Shown one piece after another: positions 28,931 through 39,689 of a stretch of 64,000 nt of DNA. The notes beneath the pieces are model-generated. The model saw nothing but the letters and a program-made list of their open reading frames with translations. It had not been told where the DNA came from and did no database searches. The stretch's first letter is position 1; each line of letters opens with the position of its first letter. This DNA comes from Chloracidobacterium sp. N (GTDB lineage: Bacteria; Acidobacteriota; Blastocatellia; Chloracidobacteriales; Chloracidobacteriaceae): contig NZ_CP072642.1 in assembly GCF_018304765.1 (NCBI RefSeq), positions 355,501 through 419,500 on the forward strand, in the 5' to 3' direction. Made by a program: the position numbers and the translations under genes.

Positions 28931-28954
28931 GCGGGTGGGCTGGAAACCACCCGC
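28931..28954 (-). terminator. Hairpin terminator after tRNA-Lys
   Basis: A perfect 8-bp stem GCGGGTGG/CCACCCGC with an 8-base loop lies 13 bp beyond the tRNA 3' end. On the minus strand it is followed by TTTGCGCTTT. It could also end the converging lipoprotein transcript. Confidence 0.6.
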
Positions 28955-28966
28955 CTGCTTGGGAGA

Positions 28967-29040
<74 letters not shown>

Positions 29041-29212
29041 TGTGTCAAAGCACAAGACTGCAAAAGTAGGGGAATCCCCGCCGGGCTGTCAACGTGTGTT
29101 TGCCTGCCCGGATTGCCCCTGACAGAGCCGTTCCGCATAATGGGCAACACGCAAACGCTACTGCCAACCGACGACATGGCTGGCCCAAAATGGCTGTCCC
29201 AAACCCACACCG

Positions 29213-32035
29213 ATGAATTTTGACCTCAAGAAAACTGTCAACCTGCCTTCCAAAGACCTGCCCATGAAGGGCAACCTGGCGCAAGCCGAGCCGCAGCGCC
29301 TCCAACGCTGGCTGTCCGCCGATGTCTATGGCGCGCTGCGCAAAGCGCGTGCCTGCCGTCCGAAGTTTCGCCTGCACGACGGCCCGCCCTATGCCAACGG
29401 ACGGATTCACATGGGAACGGCCTTCAACAAGATTCTCAAGGACTTCATCGTGAAGTCGCGCAGCATGCTGGGCTTCGATGTGGCGTACATTCCCGGCTAC
29501 GACTGCCACGGGCTGCCGATTGAAACCAAGGTCGTCAAGGACCTCGAAAGCAAGCTGGCTGCCAGGCAGGTGCCCATGACGCCCCTCATCATCCGTCGGG
29601 AGGCGCGGGCCTTTGCCGAACGCCACATCGTGCAGATGAACCGCGACTTTCAACGCCTGGGCGTGCTTGGCGACTGGGAACACGCCTACCGCACGATGAG
29701 CTACGACTACGAAGCGGACATTTTGCGGACGCTGGCGGCCTTTGTGCGGCAGGGCAGTGTCTATCGTGGGTTGCGCCCGGTGCACTGGTCTATCGGCGCA
29801 CAGTCGGCGCTGGCCGAAGCCGAGCTGGAATACCGGGAAGTGATTGATCCCTCGGTGTATGTTGCGTTTCCGCTGGTGACGGACCCGGCGACCCTGTCGC
29901 CGGCGCTGGCCGGCCGGCAGGTGGCCATCATCATCTGGACGACCACGCCCTGGACACTGCCGGCCAATCTGGGCATCAGCTTCGGGCCCGACTTCGACTA
30001 CGTTGCCGTCGCGGCTTCGCCGGTCAATGGACAGGGGGCAGTCGGCCCGGTGTACATCGTCGCAGAAAAGCTCCTGCCTGAACTGGCGCAGAAGTTCGGA
30101 TGGGCAACGTGGCAGACGCTGGCCACCTTCAAGGGAACGGCGCTGGATGGCAAAGTGGCCCGGCATCCGTGGCTCGACCGTGAATCCAGGCTCATGGTTG
30201 GCGAACACGTCACGCTCGATGCCGGCACGGGTGCTGTTCACACTGCGCCCGGACACGGGATGGAAGATTTTCTCATTGGCAAGCGGTATGGACTGGAGCC
30301 GTACTGTCCGGTGGACCAGCGTGGGGTGTACACCGACGACGTGGCCTACTTTGCCGGCCAGCAGGTCTTTGCCGCCAATCCGTCTATCATCGAGCTGCTG
30401 CGGGCACGCGGCATGCTCGTCTTTGCCGAGGATTATCCCCACAGCTATCCGCACTGCTGGCGCACGAAGACTCCGACCATTTTTCGCGCCACGCCGCAGT
30501 GGTTCATCTCCATGGACGCCGCCGACCTGCGCCAACGCGCCATTGCCGAAATCGGGCGCGTCGGGTGGCTGCCGGCCTGGGGCGAAGAGCGCATGCGCAA
30601 TATGTTCATCAACCGGGGCGACTGGTGCATTTCCCGCCAACGCGCCTGGGGCGTGCCCATTGCGGCCCTGCGCTGTACGGCCTGTGGAACGGTTCACGCC
30701 AGCGCCGACTTCATGGAACAGGTCGCAGAAGTCTTTGACCGCGAAGGGGCAGATGCCTGGTACGTCCGTCCGGTGAGCGATTTCCTCCCGCCTGACTTTG
30801 CCTGTGAAAGCTGTGGTGCAAAGGATTTCGAGAAGGAAATGGACATTCTGGATGTGTGGCTCGATTCGGGCGTGAGCTGGCAGACGATGGAGCGCGCCGG
30901 ACTGGCAACGCCGGATGAACCGGCCTCGGATGTCTATATCGAAGGCTCCGACCAGTATCGCGGGTGGTTCAACTCGTCCCTCGTCGTCAGCCTGGGAATG
31001 CGCGGCCATGCGCCCTACCGGACGGTCATCACCCACGGCTATGTCCTCGACAAAGACCGCGAGAAAATGTCGAAAAGCCTGGGGAATGTCATCGAGCCCC
31101 AGGCGTTGATTGAAACCGGCGGGGCTGACCTGCTGCGCCTCTGGACGGCGAGCGTGGACTACACCGACGACGTGCCAATTTCCGAAGAAATCCTGGCGCG
31201 CATCGGGGATGCCTACCGCAAGCTGCGCAATACGCTGTGCTATCTCGTCAACAACCTCCCGGACTTTGACCCGGCGCAGGATGCCGTGCCGTTCGACGAG
31301 CTGTTCGAGATTGACCGGTGGGCGCTGGTGGAAACCAATGAACTCGTCCGCCGCGTACGGACGGCCTACGAGCAGTATGCCTTTCAGGCGGCCTACACGG
31401 CGTTGCTCAACTTCAGTACGACGCAGCTTTCGAGCATCTATTTCGATGTCCTCAAGGACCGGCTCTACACCTATGCGCCAAAGTCGTACGAACGGCGGGC
31501 CGCCCAGACGGCGCTGTACGACATCGCCAGCGCCCTGATTCGCCTGCTGGCGCCCATTCTGGCATTTACGGCCGACGAAGCCTGGGAAAAGCTGACGCGC
31601 CAGCCGTCCGGTTCGGTGCATCTGGCCGAGTTTCCGGCCTACGAGCCGGCGCGGGCTGATGCGGCGTTACAGGCGCGCTGGGAGACGTTGCTGGAGGTGC
31701 GTTCGGCCGTGCTCAAGGAACTCGAAAAGCAGCGGGTGGCCGGGCACATCGGCTCGTCGCTCGAAGCCCAGGTGTCGCTCAGGGCCGGAGGGCCGCTTGC
31801 GGCAACGCTGGCCGACTACGGCGCGGAGGCGCTGTCCTTTCTGTTCATCGTTTCGCAGGTGACGCTCGAAACCGCCGGAAATGAGGACCTGGTGGTACAG
31901 GTGGAGCGGGCGCGGGGCCGCAAATGCGAACGGTGCTGGCACTACGAAACGACCGTCGGCGAGGACCCAACCTTTCCCACCATTTGTCACCGGTGCGTCC
32001 GCAACGTGCGGGCCGGCTGGTATCCGGCGGCATAA
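29213..32035 (+). CDS. ileS: Isoleucyl-tRNA synthetase
   Basis: A 940-residue class I synthetase that charges tRNA-Ile and edits valine. The HIGH motif appears as PYANGRIHMGTAFNKIL near residue 60. The CP1 editing domain is present (IWTTTPWTLPANLGISF, and TAPGHGMEDF). GSDQYRGWFNSSL is followed by the KMSKS motif in DREKMSKSLGNVIEP. The C-terminal zinc finger reads CERCWHYETT...ICHRC, typical of bacterial-type IleRS. Length fits E. coli-type enzymes. It lies alone between tRNA-Lys and the converging fumC. No T-box was seen upstream. Confidence 0.97.
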   Translation: MNFDLKKTVNLPSKDLPMKGNLAQAEPQRLQRWLSADVYGALRKARACRPKFRLHDGPPYANGRIHMGTAFNKILKDFIVKSRSMLGFDVAYIPGYDCHGLPIETKVVKDLESKLAARQVPMTPLIIRREARAFAERHIVQMNRDFQRLGVLGDWEHAYRTMSYDYEADILRTLAAFVRQGSVYRGLRPVHWSIGAQSALAEAELEYREVIDPSVYVAFPLVTDPATLSPALAGRQVAIIIWTTTPWTLPANLGISFGPDFDYVAVAASPVNGQGAVGPVYIVAEKLLPELAQKFGWATWQTLATFKGTALDGKVARHPWLDRESRLMVGEHVTLDAGTGAVHTAPGHGMEDFLIGKRYGLEPYCPVDQRGVYTDDVAYFAGQQVFAANPSIIELLRARGMLVFAEDYPHSYPHCWRTKTPTIFRATPQWFISMDAADLRQRAIAEIGRVGWLPAWGEERMRNMFINRGDWCISRQRAWGVPIAALRCTACGTVHASADFMEQVAEVFDREGADAWYVRPVSDFLPPDFACESCGAKDFEKEMDILDVWLDSGVSWQTMERAGLATPDEPASDVYIEGSDQYRGWFNSSLVVSLGMRGHAPYRTVITHGYVLDKDREKMSKSLGNVIEPQALIETGGADLLRLWTASVDYTDDVPISEEILARIGDAYRKLRNTLCYLVNNLPDFDPAQDAVPFDELFEIDRWALVETNELVRRVRTAYEQYAFQAAYTALLNFSTTQLSSIYFDVLKDRLYTYAPKSYERRAAQTALYDIASALIRLLAPILAFTADEAWEKLTRQPSGSVHLAEFPAYEPARADAALQARWETLLEVRSAVLKELEKQRVAGHIGSSLEAQVSLRAGGPLAATLADYGAEALSFLFIVSQVTLETAGNEDLVVQVERARGRKCERCWHYETTVGEDPTFPTICHRCVRNVRAGWYPAA

Positions 32036-32050
32036 ACGCCGGATGTTTTT

Positions 32051-32075
32051 GGCCGGCCCGGCAGCCGGGCCGGCC
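32051..32075. other. Strong GC-rich hairpin between ileS and fumC
   Basis: An 11-bp perfect stem (GGCCGGCCCGG with CCGGGCCGGCC, loop CAG) lies just beyond ileS. No T-run follows on either strand; the T5 tract lies before it on the plus strand. It therefore does not look like a classical intrinsic terminator, though it may still block the two converging transcripts. Confidence 0.45.
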
Positions 32076-32102
32076 GGGTATTCCCGAACGGGTATTCCCG
32101 AA
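32075..32102. repeat. Two tandem 14-bp repeats
   Basis: CGGGTATTCCCGAA occurs twice head to tail directly after the GC hairpin. Each copy has CGGG/CCCG ends and so is itself nearly palindromic. It lies in the 74-bp space between the ileS and fumC stop codons. Confidence 0.6.
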
Positions 32103-32109
32103 AAAGTGG

Positions 32110-33519
<1,410 letters not shown>

Positions 33520-33664
33520 GAAGGTTAGCTGACGCACAGGATGGAGTATGCGCGTTGGCCGTCGTCGCTTTCAATGCACACCGTGCGCCGAACGGTGTCT
33601 GACGGGCGTGTGGCGCAACCTGCAACGCCGTTGAACGGGAACAATTTGGCTGGGAAATGAGAAA

Positions 33665-33683
33665 GCCTACCGTGACGGTAGGC
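33665..33683 (-). terminator. Hairpin terminator after tRNA-Met
   Basis: GCCTACCG/CGGTAGGC forms an 8-bp stem with a 3-base loop. On the minus strand TTTCTCATTT follows. It lies about 25 bp beyond the tRNA 3' end. Confidence 0.65.
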
Positions 33684-33708
33684 TGGCGGGTCGGCAGGGC
33701 TGGTGAAG

Positions 33709-33785
33709 TGGTAGCGGCGTCCGGGATCGAACCGGAGACCTACGGGTTATGAATCCGTCGCTCTAACCATCTGAGCTACGCCGCC
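33709..33785 (-). tRNA. tRNA-Met (anticodon CAU, elongator type)
   Basis: A 77-nt tRNA with encoded CCA. The acceptor GGCGGCG pairs with CGCCGCT, the D arm is GCTC/GAGC, the anticodon loop is TTCATAA, and the T arm is TCCGGTTCGATCCCGGA. The anticodon CAT is read as methionine. A tRNA-Ile whose cytidine becomes lysidine has the same gene-encoded anticodon and cannot be ruled out by eye. The base pair closing the anticodon loop would be A-C as encoded (A31-C39). It is not the initiator, which is found near 54 kb. Confidence 0.88.
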
Positions 33786-34075
33786 GCAAGACTTTCATAA
33801 CCTGGCTGGTTGACGATAACCAGGCGCAAGGTGAGCGCGGGGTAAATTGGCCGAAGCCGCGATGAATTGCAAGTCCGGGCGGGCCAGCCAAAGCTGCCGT
33901 GAGGTGACTTGACAGCGGGTGCAGTCGGTTCCTAGCCTGTTTCAAATGGCACAGGTCAAAAGCAGTCATCATTATTGACGCCCGCCAGCGTGGATCATTC
34001 AGGGATGACACTCGCAACCCTTCCATCGGGGGTGGAAGTCCTTGGGCGCCGGGTGAAGCGCCCCCCTCCAATGCT
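33786..34075. other. Intergenic region upstream of the sensor kinase
   Basis: About 290 bases lie between tRNA-Met and the kinase gene. I see no coding frame that looks real. A candidate sigma-70 promoter is listed separately; nothing else was recognised. Confidence 0.4.
33909..33938 (+). promoter_or_regulatory. Candidate sigma-70 promoter for the sensor kinase gene
   Basis: A perfect -35 hexamer TTGACA is followed after 18 bp by TAGCCT, a weak -10. It would start transcription about 130 bp before the ATG. Confidence 0.3.
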
Positions 34076-35617
34076 ATGCCCGAACGAATTCTGATTGCAT
34101 CAGACGACAATCTGCTCGGTGCGATGGCCGGTGCGCTGCTGACCAGTAATGGTTATGAAGTTGACCTGGTGGATACCGGAGAGGCCGTGCAACAGCGGCT
34201 GGAGACCCAGCCTTTCGATGCGCTCATCATGGATGTCGCTTTGCACCAACCGGGCTGTCTCGATCTGTCCCGGTGGGTGCGCGGGCAAGTCGCGCTCCGC
34301 AACCTGCCCATCATCCTGCTCAGCCCGGCAGCAACACGCGATGACGACGTGCCCTCGGCACTGCATGCTGGCGTGGACGAGGTTTTAGCCGTCCCGTTCC
34401 GCCACCAGGAACTCATCCTCAAGTTGCGCCGCATGCTGGAACGACAACGCTGGGCGGTCGAACGTCAGCGGCTGGTTGCCAATCTGGCCGCGGTAGCTGA
34501 TGGCATTGAATACTGCATCCGTCCGACAGGTGAACAACCTCTGCCCAATTTTTCAGATGCGGCCGACCTTGCCGAACAGGCCAAGTGGCAGGAGTTGATG
34601 ACCTCGCTCAATGCGGCCATCGAGTCCCTGCAAGACACATCGAACAGTGAAGAAACCGGGATTTTACGGCGTGCCCTGGAACAGCTCTCAGCCGCACTGA
34701 AACGGGCCGGGCGCTACGTTCAGGTGCGCACCCAGGCGCAGTCGCTACGGGACGCCAACGAGAAGCTGCGCGAACTGGAACGCCTGCGGGCGGAGTTTAC
34801 CAATGCCATCGTCCACGACATCCGGTCGCCATTGGGGACAATTATCTCCACGATGGAACTCATCGAGCAGCAGTTGGACGAGCCGCGCCCCAAGAAGTCT
34901 GACATCCTGCCTCTCGTCACGGGTGCCCGCACCATTGCCACAAAGCTCATCTCCTTGGTGTCGGAACTCCTGGATTTCTCAAAACTCGAAGCCGGCAAGA
35001 TGATGCTGGTGCTGGAACGGCTCGAAGTGGCGAAGATCATCGAGCAGGTGGGCGAGGAATTCGAGCCGGCCACCCGGCGTAAGTCCATCAAGTTCAGTTA
35101 CGGTTGTGAGGATCACCTGCCGACGATTATTGGCGATGCCGGCAAACTGCACCGGGCACTGTCGAACCTGATGTCCAATGCTGTCAAGTTCACTCCCGAT
35201 GGCGGTCAAATCTGGCTTGAAGCGCGACTGATGGAAGGCACCCAGGTGGATGCCGGTGTTCCTTACGTGGTCTTCAGTGTCGTGGATTCCGGCGAAGGTA
35301 TCCCGGCTGAGGATTTGCCCTACGTCTTTGACCCTTACTACCAGGCCGCAAGTCGCAACAAGGACCTTGGAACGGGCCTGGGGCTAGCCATTGTCAAACG
35401 CATTGCGGCGGCACACGGAGGCAACGTGGCTGTCCGCAGTCAGGTTGGAGTCGGGACGGCTTTCTCCATCACACTTCCTCTCGTACCACCCAGCGCCACA
35501 CAAGCCGCTCTGCCTCCATCGAACTCGACGGCGACCCCAGAGTCGGTCACCGACCTGTCCGACATACTCGCCACCCCGGCTGAAAACCCGGCACCTACGC
35601 CGTCCCCCTCAAACTGA
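34076..35617 (+). CDS. Sensor histidine kinase with N-terminal receiver domain
   Basis: A 513-residue soluble signalling protein. Residues 4-120 are a response-regulator receiver with acidic residues in SDDN and the phosphoacceptor Asp53 in LIMDVAL. However, the conserved lysine is replaced by Val106 (AVPF instead of KPF). A coiled linker follows (about 180-235). The HisKA domain has His247 in IVHDIRSPLG. The HATPase domain has NLMSNAVKFTPDGG, VVDSGEGIPAEDLPYVFDPYY and TGLGLAIVKRIAAAHGG. The tail is Pro/Thr/Ser-rich. No transmembrane helix is seen. The kinase half looks active, while the receiver may be a signal-binding or atypical one. Confidence 0.93.
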   Translation: MPERILIASDDNLLGAMAGALLTSNGYEVDLVDTGEAVQQRLETQPFDALIMDVALHQPGCLDLSRWVRGQVALRNLPIILLSPAATRDDDVPSALHAGVDEVLAVPFRHQELILKLRRMLERQRWAVERQRLVANLAAVADGIEYCIRPTGEQPLPNFSDAADLAEQAKWQELMTSLNAAIESLQDTSNSEETGILRRALEQLSAALKRAGRYVQVRTQAQSLRDANEKLRELERLRAEFTNAIVHDIRSPLGTIISTMELIEQQLDEPRPKKSDILPLVTGARTIATKLISLVSELLDFSKLEAGKMMLVLERLEVAKIIEQVGEEFEPATRRKSIKFSYGCEDHLPTIIGDAGKLHRALSNLMSNAVKFTPDGGQIWLEARLMEGTQVDAGVPYVVFSVVDSGEGIPAEDLPYVFDPYYQAASRNKDLGTGLGLAIVKRIAAAHGGNVAVRSQVGVGTAFSITLPLVPPSATQAALPPSNSTATPESVTDLSDILATPAENPAPTPSPSN

Positions 35618-35683
35618 CCGACCTGCATTCAGGCGTGACTTGCTCCTGGGATGCCGTCACGTGGCTGATATAAAGAGCAAGAC

Positions 35684-36565
35684 ATGGCTTCATTGGAAAC
35701 CGTCGGCTTGGTGGTCAAGCCGCATCTGAAGGACATCACAGCGTACCTGGCAAATCTGGCGGCGTGGCTTGGCGCGCGTGGGTGCCGGGTCATCGGCGAG
35801 CCGTCGGCGGCGCACCTGCTTCCACCGACTGTCACCGTCGTACCTTCAGAAATGTTGGCGGCGCAGTCCCACTTGGTCATTGTCATCGGCGGGGATGGGA
35901 CGATGATTTACGCCGCACGCTTGCTGGGATCGCGGGATGTTCCGGTACTGGGCGTCAACTACGGCTACCTGGGCTACCTGACCGAATACACCCCGGAGAC
36001 GGTCTATACGGCCCTGGAACGTGTTTTTGCGGGCACCTTCCGCACGGATGTCCGCATGAAGCTGGAAGCTACAGTTGAACGTCTGGGTGTGCCGCGCCTG
36101 ACGGCGCAGGCCGTCAATGACTGTGTCATCACAAAGAGCATGCTGGCCCGGCTCGTGCCGATTGAGTGCCGGATCGGGGGGCAGTTCGTCTCCATTTTCC
36201 ACGCTGATGGTCTCATCATCGCCACCCCAACCGGCTCGACGGCCTATTCCCTGTCGGCCGGGGGGCCGATTGTTCACCCGGCGATGCAGGCTATTGTCCT
36301 GACGCCGATCTGTCCGCACACACTGACCAACCGGCCGCTGGTGGTGCCGGATACGAGTGAAATCGAGTTGCGTCTGACGACCGAACGCGGCCCCTTCAAC
36401 GTCGAAGATGTTTTCCTGACCTTTGATGGGCAGACCGGATGCGCCGTCGAACCGGAAGACCGCGTGGTGATTCGCAAGAGCGCCTCGGTGCTGACGCTCA
36501 TCGAGCCGGAAGGCAAGGACTACTTCCAGCTCCTGCGCGATAAACTCAAGTGGGGCAACGGGTAA
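35684..36565 (+). CDS. nadK: NAD kinase
   Basis: A 293-residue NAD kinase that phosphorylates NAD to NADP. The GGDGTMIYAARLL motif carries the catalytic Asp. NYGYLGYLTEYTPE corresponds to the usual N-x-GxLGFLTE. The glycine-rich TPTGSTAYSLSAGGPIVHP is complete. The family usually has SGG in place of AGG, a small difference. It begins 66 bp after the kinase gene stop and may be cotranscribed with it. Confidence 0.96.
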   Translation: MASLETVGLVVKPHLKDITAYLANLAAWLGARGCRVIGEPSAAHLLPPTVTVVPSEMLAAQSHLVIVIGGDGTMIYAARLLGSRDVPVLGVNYGYLGYLTEYTPETVYTALERVFAGTFRTDVRMKLEATVERLGVPRLTAQAVNDCVITKSMLARLVPIECRIGGQFVSIFHADGLIIATPTGSTAYSLSAGGPIVHPAMQAIVLTPICPHTLTNRPLVVPDTSEIELRLTTERGPFNVEDVFLTFDGQTGCAVEPEDRVVIRKSASVLTLIEPEGKDYFQLLRDKLKWGNG

Positions 36566-36706
36566 CGGTTCATCATTGGAACCCGGCTTGATTTTTCCCG
36601 GCGCCCGTGAAAACTAACTGGAAGCAAACGAGCCTGGTTCATCCCTGATTTCGCGTCCCATTGACTCACTGACCCAGAGTTCAGTGGGGCGTCGCCTGCT
36701 GCGACG

Positions 36707-37483
36707 ATGTCGCTTCCTGATTGGCTTCCCCGCTCATCGTCGGCAATTGACCCCGCGCCAGACCTCTGTCCGGTCTGCCAGGGGACCGGGTTTGAATATG
36801 ACCCGGTAAAGCGCCGCTCGCGCCGGTGTGTCCGCTGTCGCGGCGGGTCCGAAAGCCTTGTGGAGCGGGCGCGGATTCCAGCGCGCTACCGCGAAAGCAG
36901 CTTTGACAACTTCCGGGTCAATCCCGATGACGAACGCCAGAAGTCACTCGTGACGGCCGTGCTCGCCTGCCGGCGCTATGTCAAGGACTATCCGGTCGAA
37001 CGTGGGCTGGGGCTGCTCTTTCTCGGTCCCTGTGGGGTTGGCAAAACGCATCTGGCCGTGGCCACGGCCAATGCCCTGATGCGGCTCAAGCGCGTGCCGT
37101 GCCTGTTTTACGACTTCCGCGACCTGCTCAAAGCCATCCAGGAGACGTATAACCCGCAGACCCAGATGACGGAATTATCGGTGCTGCGTCCGGTCTATGA
37201 CGTGGACGTGCTCATTCTGGATGAGCTGGGGGCGGGCAAGGCCACGGAGTGGGTGCGCGACACCATCACGCACATTCTCAATACGCGCTACAACGAGCAG
37301 AAAACGACGATTATCACCTCCAACTACCTGGACCAGCCAAGCGACCGCTACGACGAAACGCTTGAAGAGCGCATTGGTGTCCGGCTGCGCTCCCGTCTGT
37401 ACGAGATGTGCAAAACCATCCAGATGTTTGGGGAAGACTACCGCCAGACCTACCTCAACAAACGTCTGTTGATGCAGTCGTAG
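36707..37483 (+). CDS. DnaC/DnaI/IstB-like AAA+ ATPase with N-terminal zinc finger
   Basis: A 258-residue ATPase. The N-terminal CPVCQGTGFEY...CVRCRGG is a four-cysteine zinc-binding segment (residues 22-46). The AAA+ core has FLGPCGVGKTHLAVATANAL (Walker A, about residues 105-124), DVLILDELGAG (Walker B) and IITSNYLDQP (sensor 1). This is the family of helicase loaders DnaC/DnaI and of IstB, the IS21 helper ATPase. No istA or IS ends are nearby, and the zinc finger matches chromosomal DnaC-like loaders, so a replication or repair role is more likely. It converges on the DinG-type helicase gene. Confidence 0.85.
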   Translation: MSLPDWLPRSSSAIDPAPDLCPVCQGTGFEYDPVKRRSRRCVRCRGGSESLVERARIPARYRESSFDNFRVNPDDERQKSLVTAVLACRRYVKDYPVERGLGLLFLGPCGVGKTHLAVATANALMRLKRVPCLFYDFRDLLKAIQETYNPQTQMTELSVLRPVYDVDVLILDELGAGKATEWVRDTITHILNTRYNEQKTTIITSNYLDQPSDRYDETLEERIGVRLRSRLYEMCKTIQMFGEDYRQTYLNKRLLMQS

Positions 37484-37512
37484 CCTGCTGGACAAAAGCC
37501 GCCGCACTGCTG

Positions 37513-39573
37513 CTAGCCGTTGCAGAACCACTCCCGAAGCGCATCCCGATCCTCGGTTTGCGGAAGATGGGGAGGCAGGCTGCGCAACACCGCTGGTCCA
37601 TAGCGTTTGGTGCGTATCCGTGGGTCGAGCAGGCAGAGAATGCCCCGGTCGGTACGGCTGCGGATCAGGCGTCCAAACCCCTGTTTCAGCGCCAGGATGG
37701 CCTGGGGGAGGCTGTAGGACTGAAAGGCGTTCCCGCTGTTTTCCCCGCTCTGGTTCTCGATGTGCTGACACCGGGCGGCCACCAGCGGGTCGGACGGAAC
37801 GGGGAAAGGCAGGCGATCCACAATCACACATGAAAGCGCCGGCCCCACCACGTCCACGCCCTGCCAAAAACTGGCGGCGCCAAAGAGCACCGCACCGGGT
37901 TCGGTCTGAAACGTTTTGATGAGGCTTGATCGGGGTTGATCGCCCTGTATCAGGCAGGGAAATGGCACCTTTTCTCTGACCCGCCCGTAAAGCTGCCGCA
38001 TGTGCCGCAGGCTCGTGCACAGGACAAACGCGCGTCCCTGGGTGATGTCAAGCAGGGCGATGATTTCGTTCACAGCGGCTTCGGTGAAGTCAGGGTGATT
38101 CGGGTCAGGCATGTCAGGTGGCAGATAGAGCCGGGCCTGCTGCTCGTAGTCAAACGGCGAGTCAATGAGCAGTTCGTCGCTTTTGTCGAGTCCAAGCCGT
38201 GAGCGGATGAATGCAAAAGAGCCGTCGGCCGTCAGTGTGGCCGACGTCAGCACGACGCTTTCCACCTGGTGAAACAGTTGCTCGCGCAGCAGCGCCGCAA
38301 TGTCAATCGGTGTGGCTTGCAGGGAAAACCGGCGGGGTGAAGGGCGTTCCCACCAGTACACGTAGTTGGCGTCCTGGGCTTGAACGATACGGAGCAGCCG
38401 CTCGCACAACTGACGCGCGCGCGGCTCCAGGCGCAGCAGGGCCGGATCCGTATTGATCCCGAAGTTACCCACCTTCTGGTGAGCCGCCTGCCCGAGGGCT
38501 TCGGCGAGCTGATCGAGCGCCGCGGCCAGCGCCGTGTAGCCGGAAGCTTCTGTGGCCAAATCCGAAGCTTGCAGCATTCCGCGTGCATCACTTCCGCTGC
38601 CGGCCCTGTTTCTGTTGCCTGCCCGGGATGCCGGGCGGCAGACTTTCTGGGCGAACGTCCAGAAATGGGCGGCGCGCTCTGCAACTGCCTGCGAGGCCTG
38701 ACGCACCGCATGGGCCCGCTCGGCATCGGGGATGAAGGTTTGCGCAATGTCGCGCAGCAGTTCGGCAAACTGCTCGTTGCTGATCTGAAGGCTGAAGTAG
38801 CTGGCGGCGGTATCCTCGATTTCGTGGGCTTCGTCAAAGATGACCCGGGTGTAGTCCGGCAGAAAGGCCCCGTAATTGCTGCGCCGCGCGGCCAGGTCGG
38901 CAAAAAACAGATGGTGGTTGACGATGACAATGTCGGCTTCGCGGGCCTGTTGGCGGGCACGGGTGATGAAGCATTCGTCGTAGTGGGGACACCCCTGCCC
39001 CAGGCAGCGTTCCGTCCGCGCATCGAGTTCAGCCCAGATGGGCAGGTGTTCCGGCAGGCTGGACAATTCGGCGCGGTCGCCGGTGGTCGTCGTGTGAGAC
39101 CACTGGCGGATGACCTCCAGATGACGCACCTCATCGAGTCCGGGCAGGCGTCCTTGTTCCTCGAAACGCGCGAGCCGATACAGGCACAGGTAGTTGTTTC
39201 TTCCCTTGAGCAGTACGACCCGCAGTTGACGCCCCAGCGCCTGTTCCAGGCGCGGGATGTCGTGATGCAGGATTTGCTCCTGAAGGTTTTTCGTCGCCGT
39301 CGAGACGATGACGACCTCATCGCACAGGATGGCCGGGACGAGATAAGCCAGCGTCTTGCCAGTGCCCGTGCCGGCCTCGACACACAGGTGTCCGCCACGC
39401 TGCAGGGCATCCAGGACGGCACGCGCCATCTCCAACTGGCCGGGGCGAAAGTCAAAGCCGGGCTGCGTGGTGGCCAACAGTCCGCCGTCCCCCAGCACGG
39501 CTTCCAGCAGGGTCAGCGTGTCCGTTGGTTCGGCGCAAACCAGGGCGTCACAGGAACTTTTGTCGAGCAGCAT
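37513..39573 (-). CDS. DinG/XPD-type superfamily 2 DNA helicase
   Basis: A 686-residue helicase of the DinG/YoaA/XPD family. Walker A is EAGTGTGKTLAYLVP near residue 70, and motif II is the DEAH box in VIFDEAHEIEDTA. The Fe-S cluster cysteines are probably those in NYLCLYRL and CLGQGCPHYDECF. Later motifs are LTSATL, GAASFWQGVDVVG and QGFGRLIRSRTDRG, the arginine-finger region. Such helicases unwind 5'-3', removing R-loops and D-loops. It lies back to back with recG, whose promoter region it shares. Confidence 0.92.
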   Translation of the reverse strand: MLLDKSSCDALVCAEPTDTLTLLEAVLGDGGLLATTQPGFDFRPGQLEMARAVLDALQRGGHLCVEAGTGTGKTLAYLVPAILCDEVVIVSTATKNLQEQILHHDIPRLEQALGRQLRVVLLKGRNNYLCLYRLARFEEQGRLPGLDEVRHLEVIRQWSHTTTTGDRAELSSLPEHLPIWAELDARTERCLGQGCPHYDECFITRARQQAREADIVIVNHHLFFADLAARRSNYGAFLPDYTRVIFDEAHEIEDTAASYFSLQISNEQFAELLRDIAQTFIPDAERAHAVRQASQAVAERAAHFWTFAQKVCRPASRAGNRNRAGSGSDARGMLQASDLATEASGYTALAAALDQLAEALGQAAHQKVGNFGINTDPALLRLEPRARQLCERLLRIVQAQDANYVYWWERPSPRRFSLQATPIDIAALLREQLFHQVESVVLTSATLTADGSFAFIRSRLGLDKSDELLIDSPFDYEQQARLYLPPDMPDPNHPDFTEAAVNEIIALLDITQGRAFVLCTSLRHMRQLYGRVREKVPFPCLIQGDQPRSSLIKTFQTEPGAVLFGAASFWQGVDVVGPALSCVIVDRLPFPVPSDPLVAARCQHIENQSGENSGNAFQSYSLPQAILALKQGFGRLIRSRTDRGILCLLDPRIRTKRYGPAVLRSLPPHLPQTEDRDALREWFCNG

Positions 39574-39627
39574 GGCAGTCTATGCTCCGTAAAAATGTGT
39601 CGGGTGGAAAGAACGTGGGCAGCCGGC

Positions 39628-39656
39628 TTGAGCTACTACATCTTGTGACATACTAT
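39628..39656 (+). promoter_or_regulatory. Probable sigma-70 promoter of recG
   Basis: TTGAGC and TACTAT are spaced by exactly 17 bp. Each matches four of six consensus bases. It lies 42 bp before the recG start. Confidence 0.5.
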
Positions 39657-39673
39657 CAAACCAGTCAAAAAAT

Positions 39674-39689
39674 CCACAACCGGTTGTGG
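39674..39689 (+). promoter_or_regulatory. Perfect 16-bp palindrome overlapping the recG ribosome-binding site
   Basis: CCACAACCGGTTGTGG is a perfect dyad. Its last two bases begin the Shine-Dalgarno sequence GGAGG that precedes the recG ATG by five bases, and it lies just downstream of the -10. A repressor site or an mRNA hairpin hiding the ribosome-binding site are both possible. Confidence 0.55.

Noticed and set aside
29045-31621. Open frame of 858 codons on the minus strand
   Set aside because: It is the shadow of ileS, which has all class I synthetase motifs.
32051-32075. Intrinsic terminator of ileS
   Set aside because: The stem is strong, but the T5 tract precedes it on the plus strand and becomes A5 after it on the minus strand, so the standard signal is missing.
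36707-37483. IstB-type transposon helper ATPase
   Set aside because: There is no IstA transposase and no terminal repeats. The N-terminal zinc finger fits DnaC/DnaI-like chromosomal proteins better.
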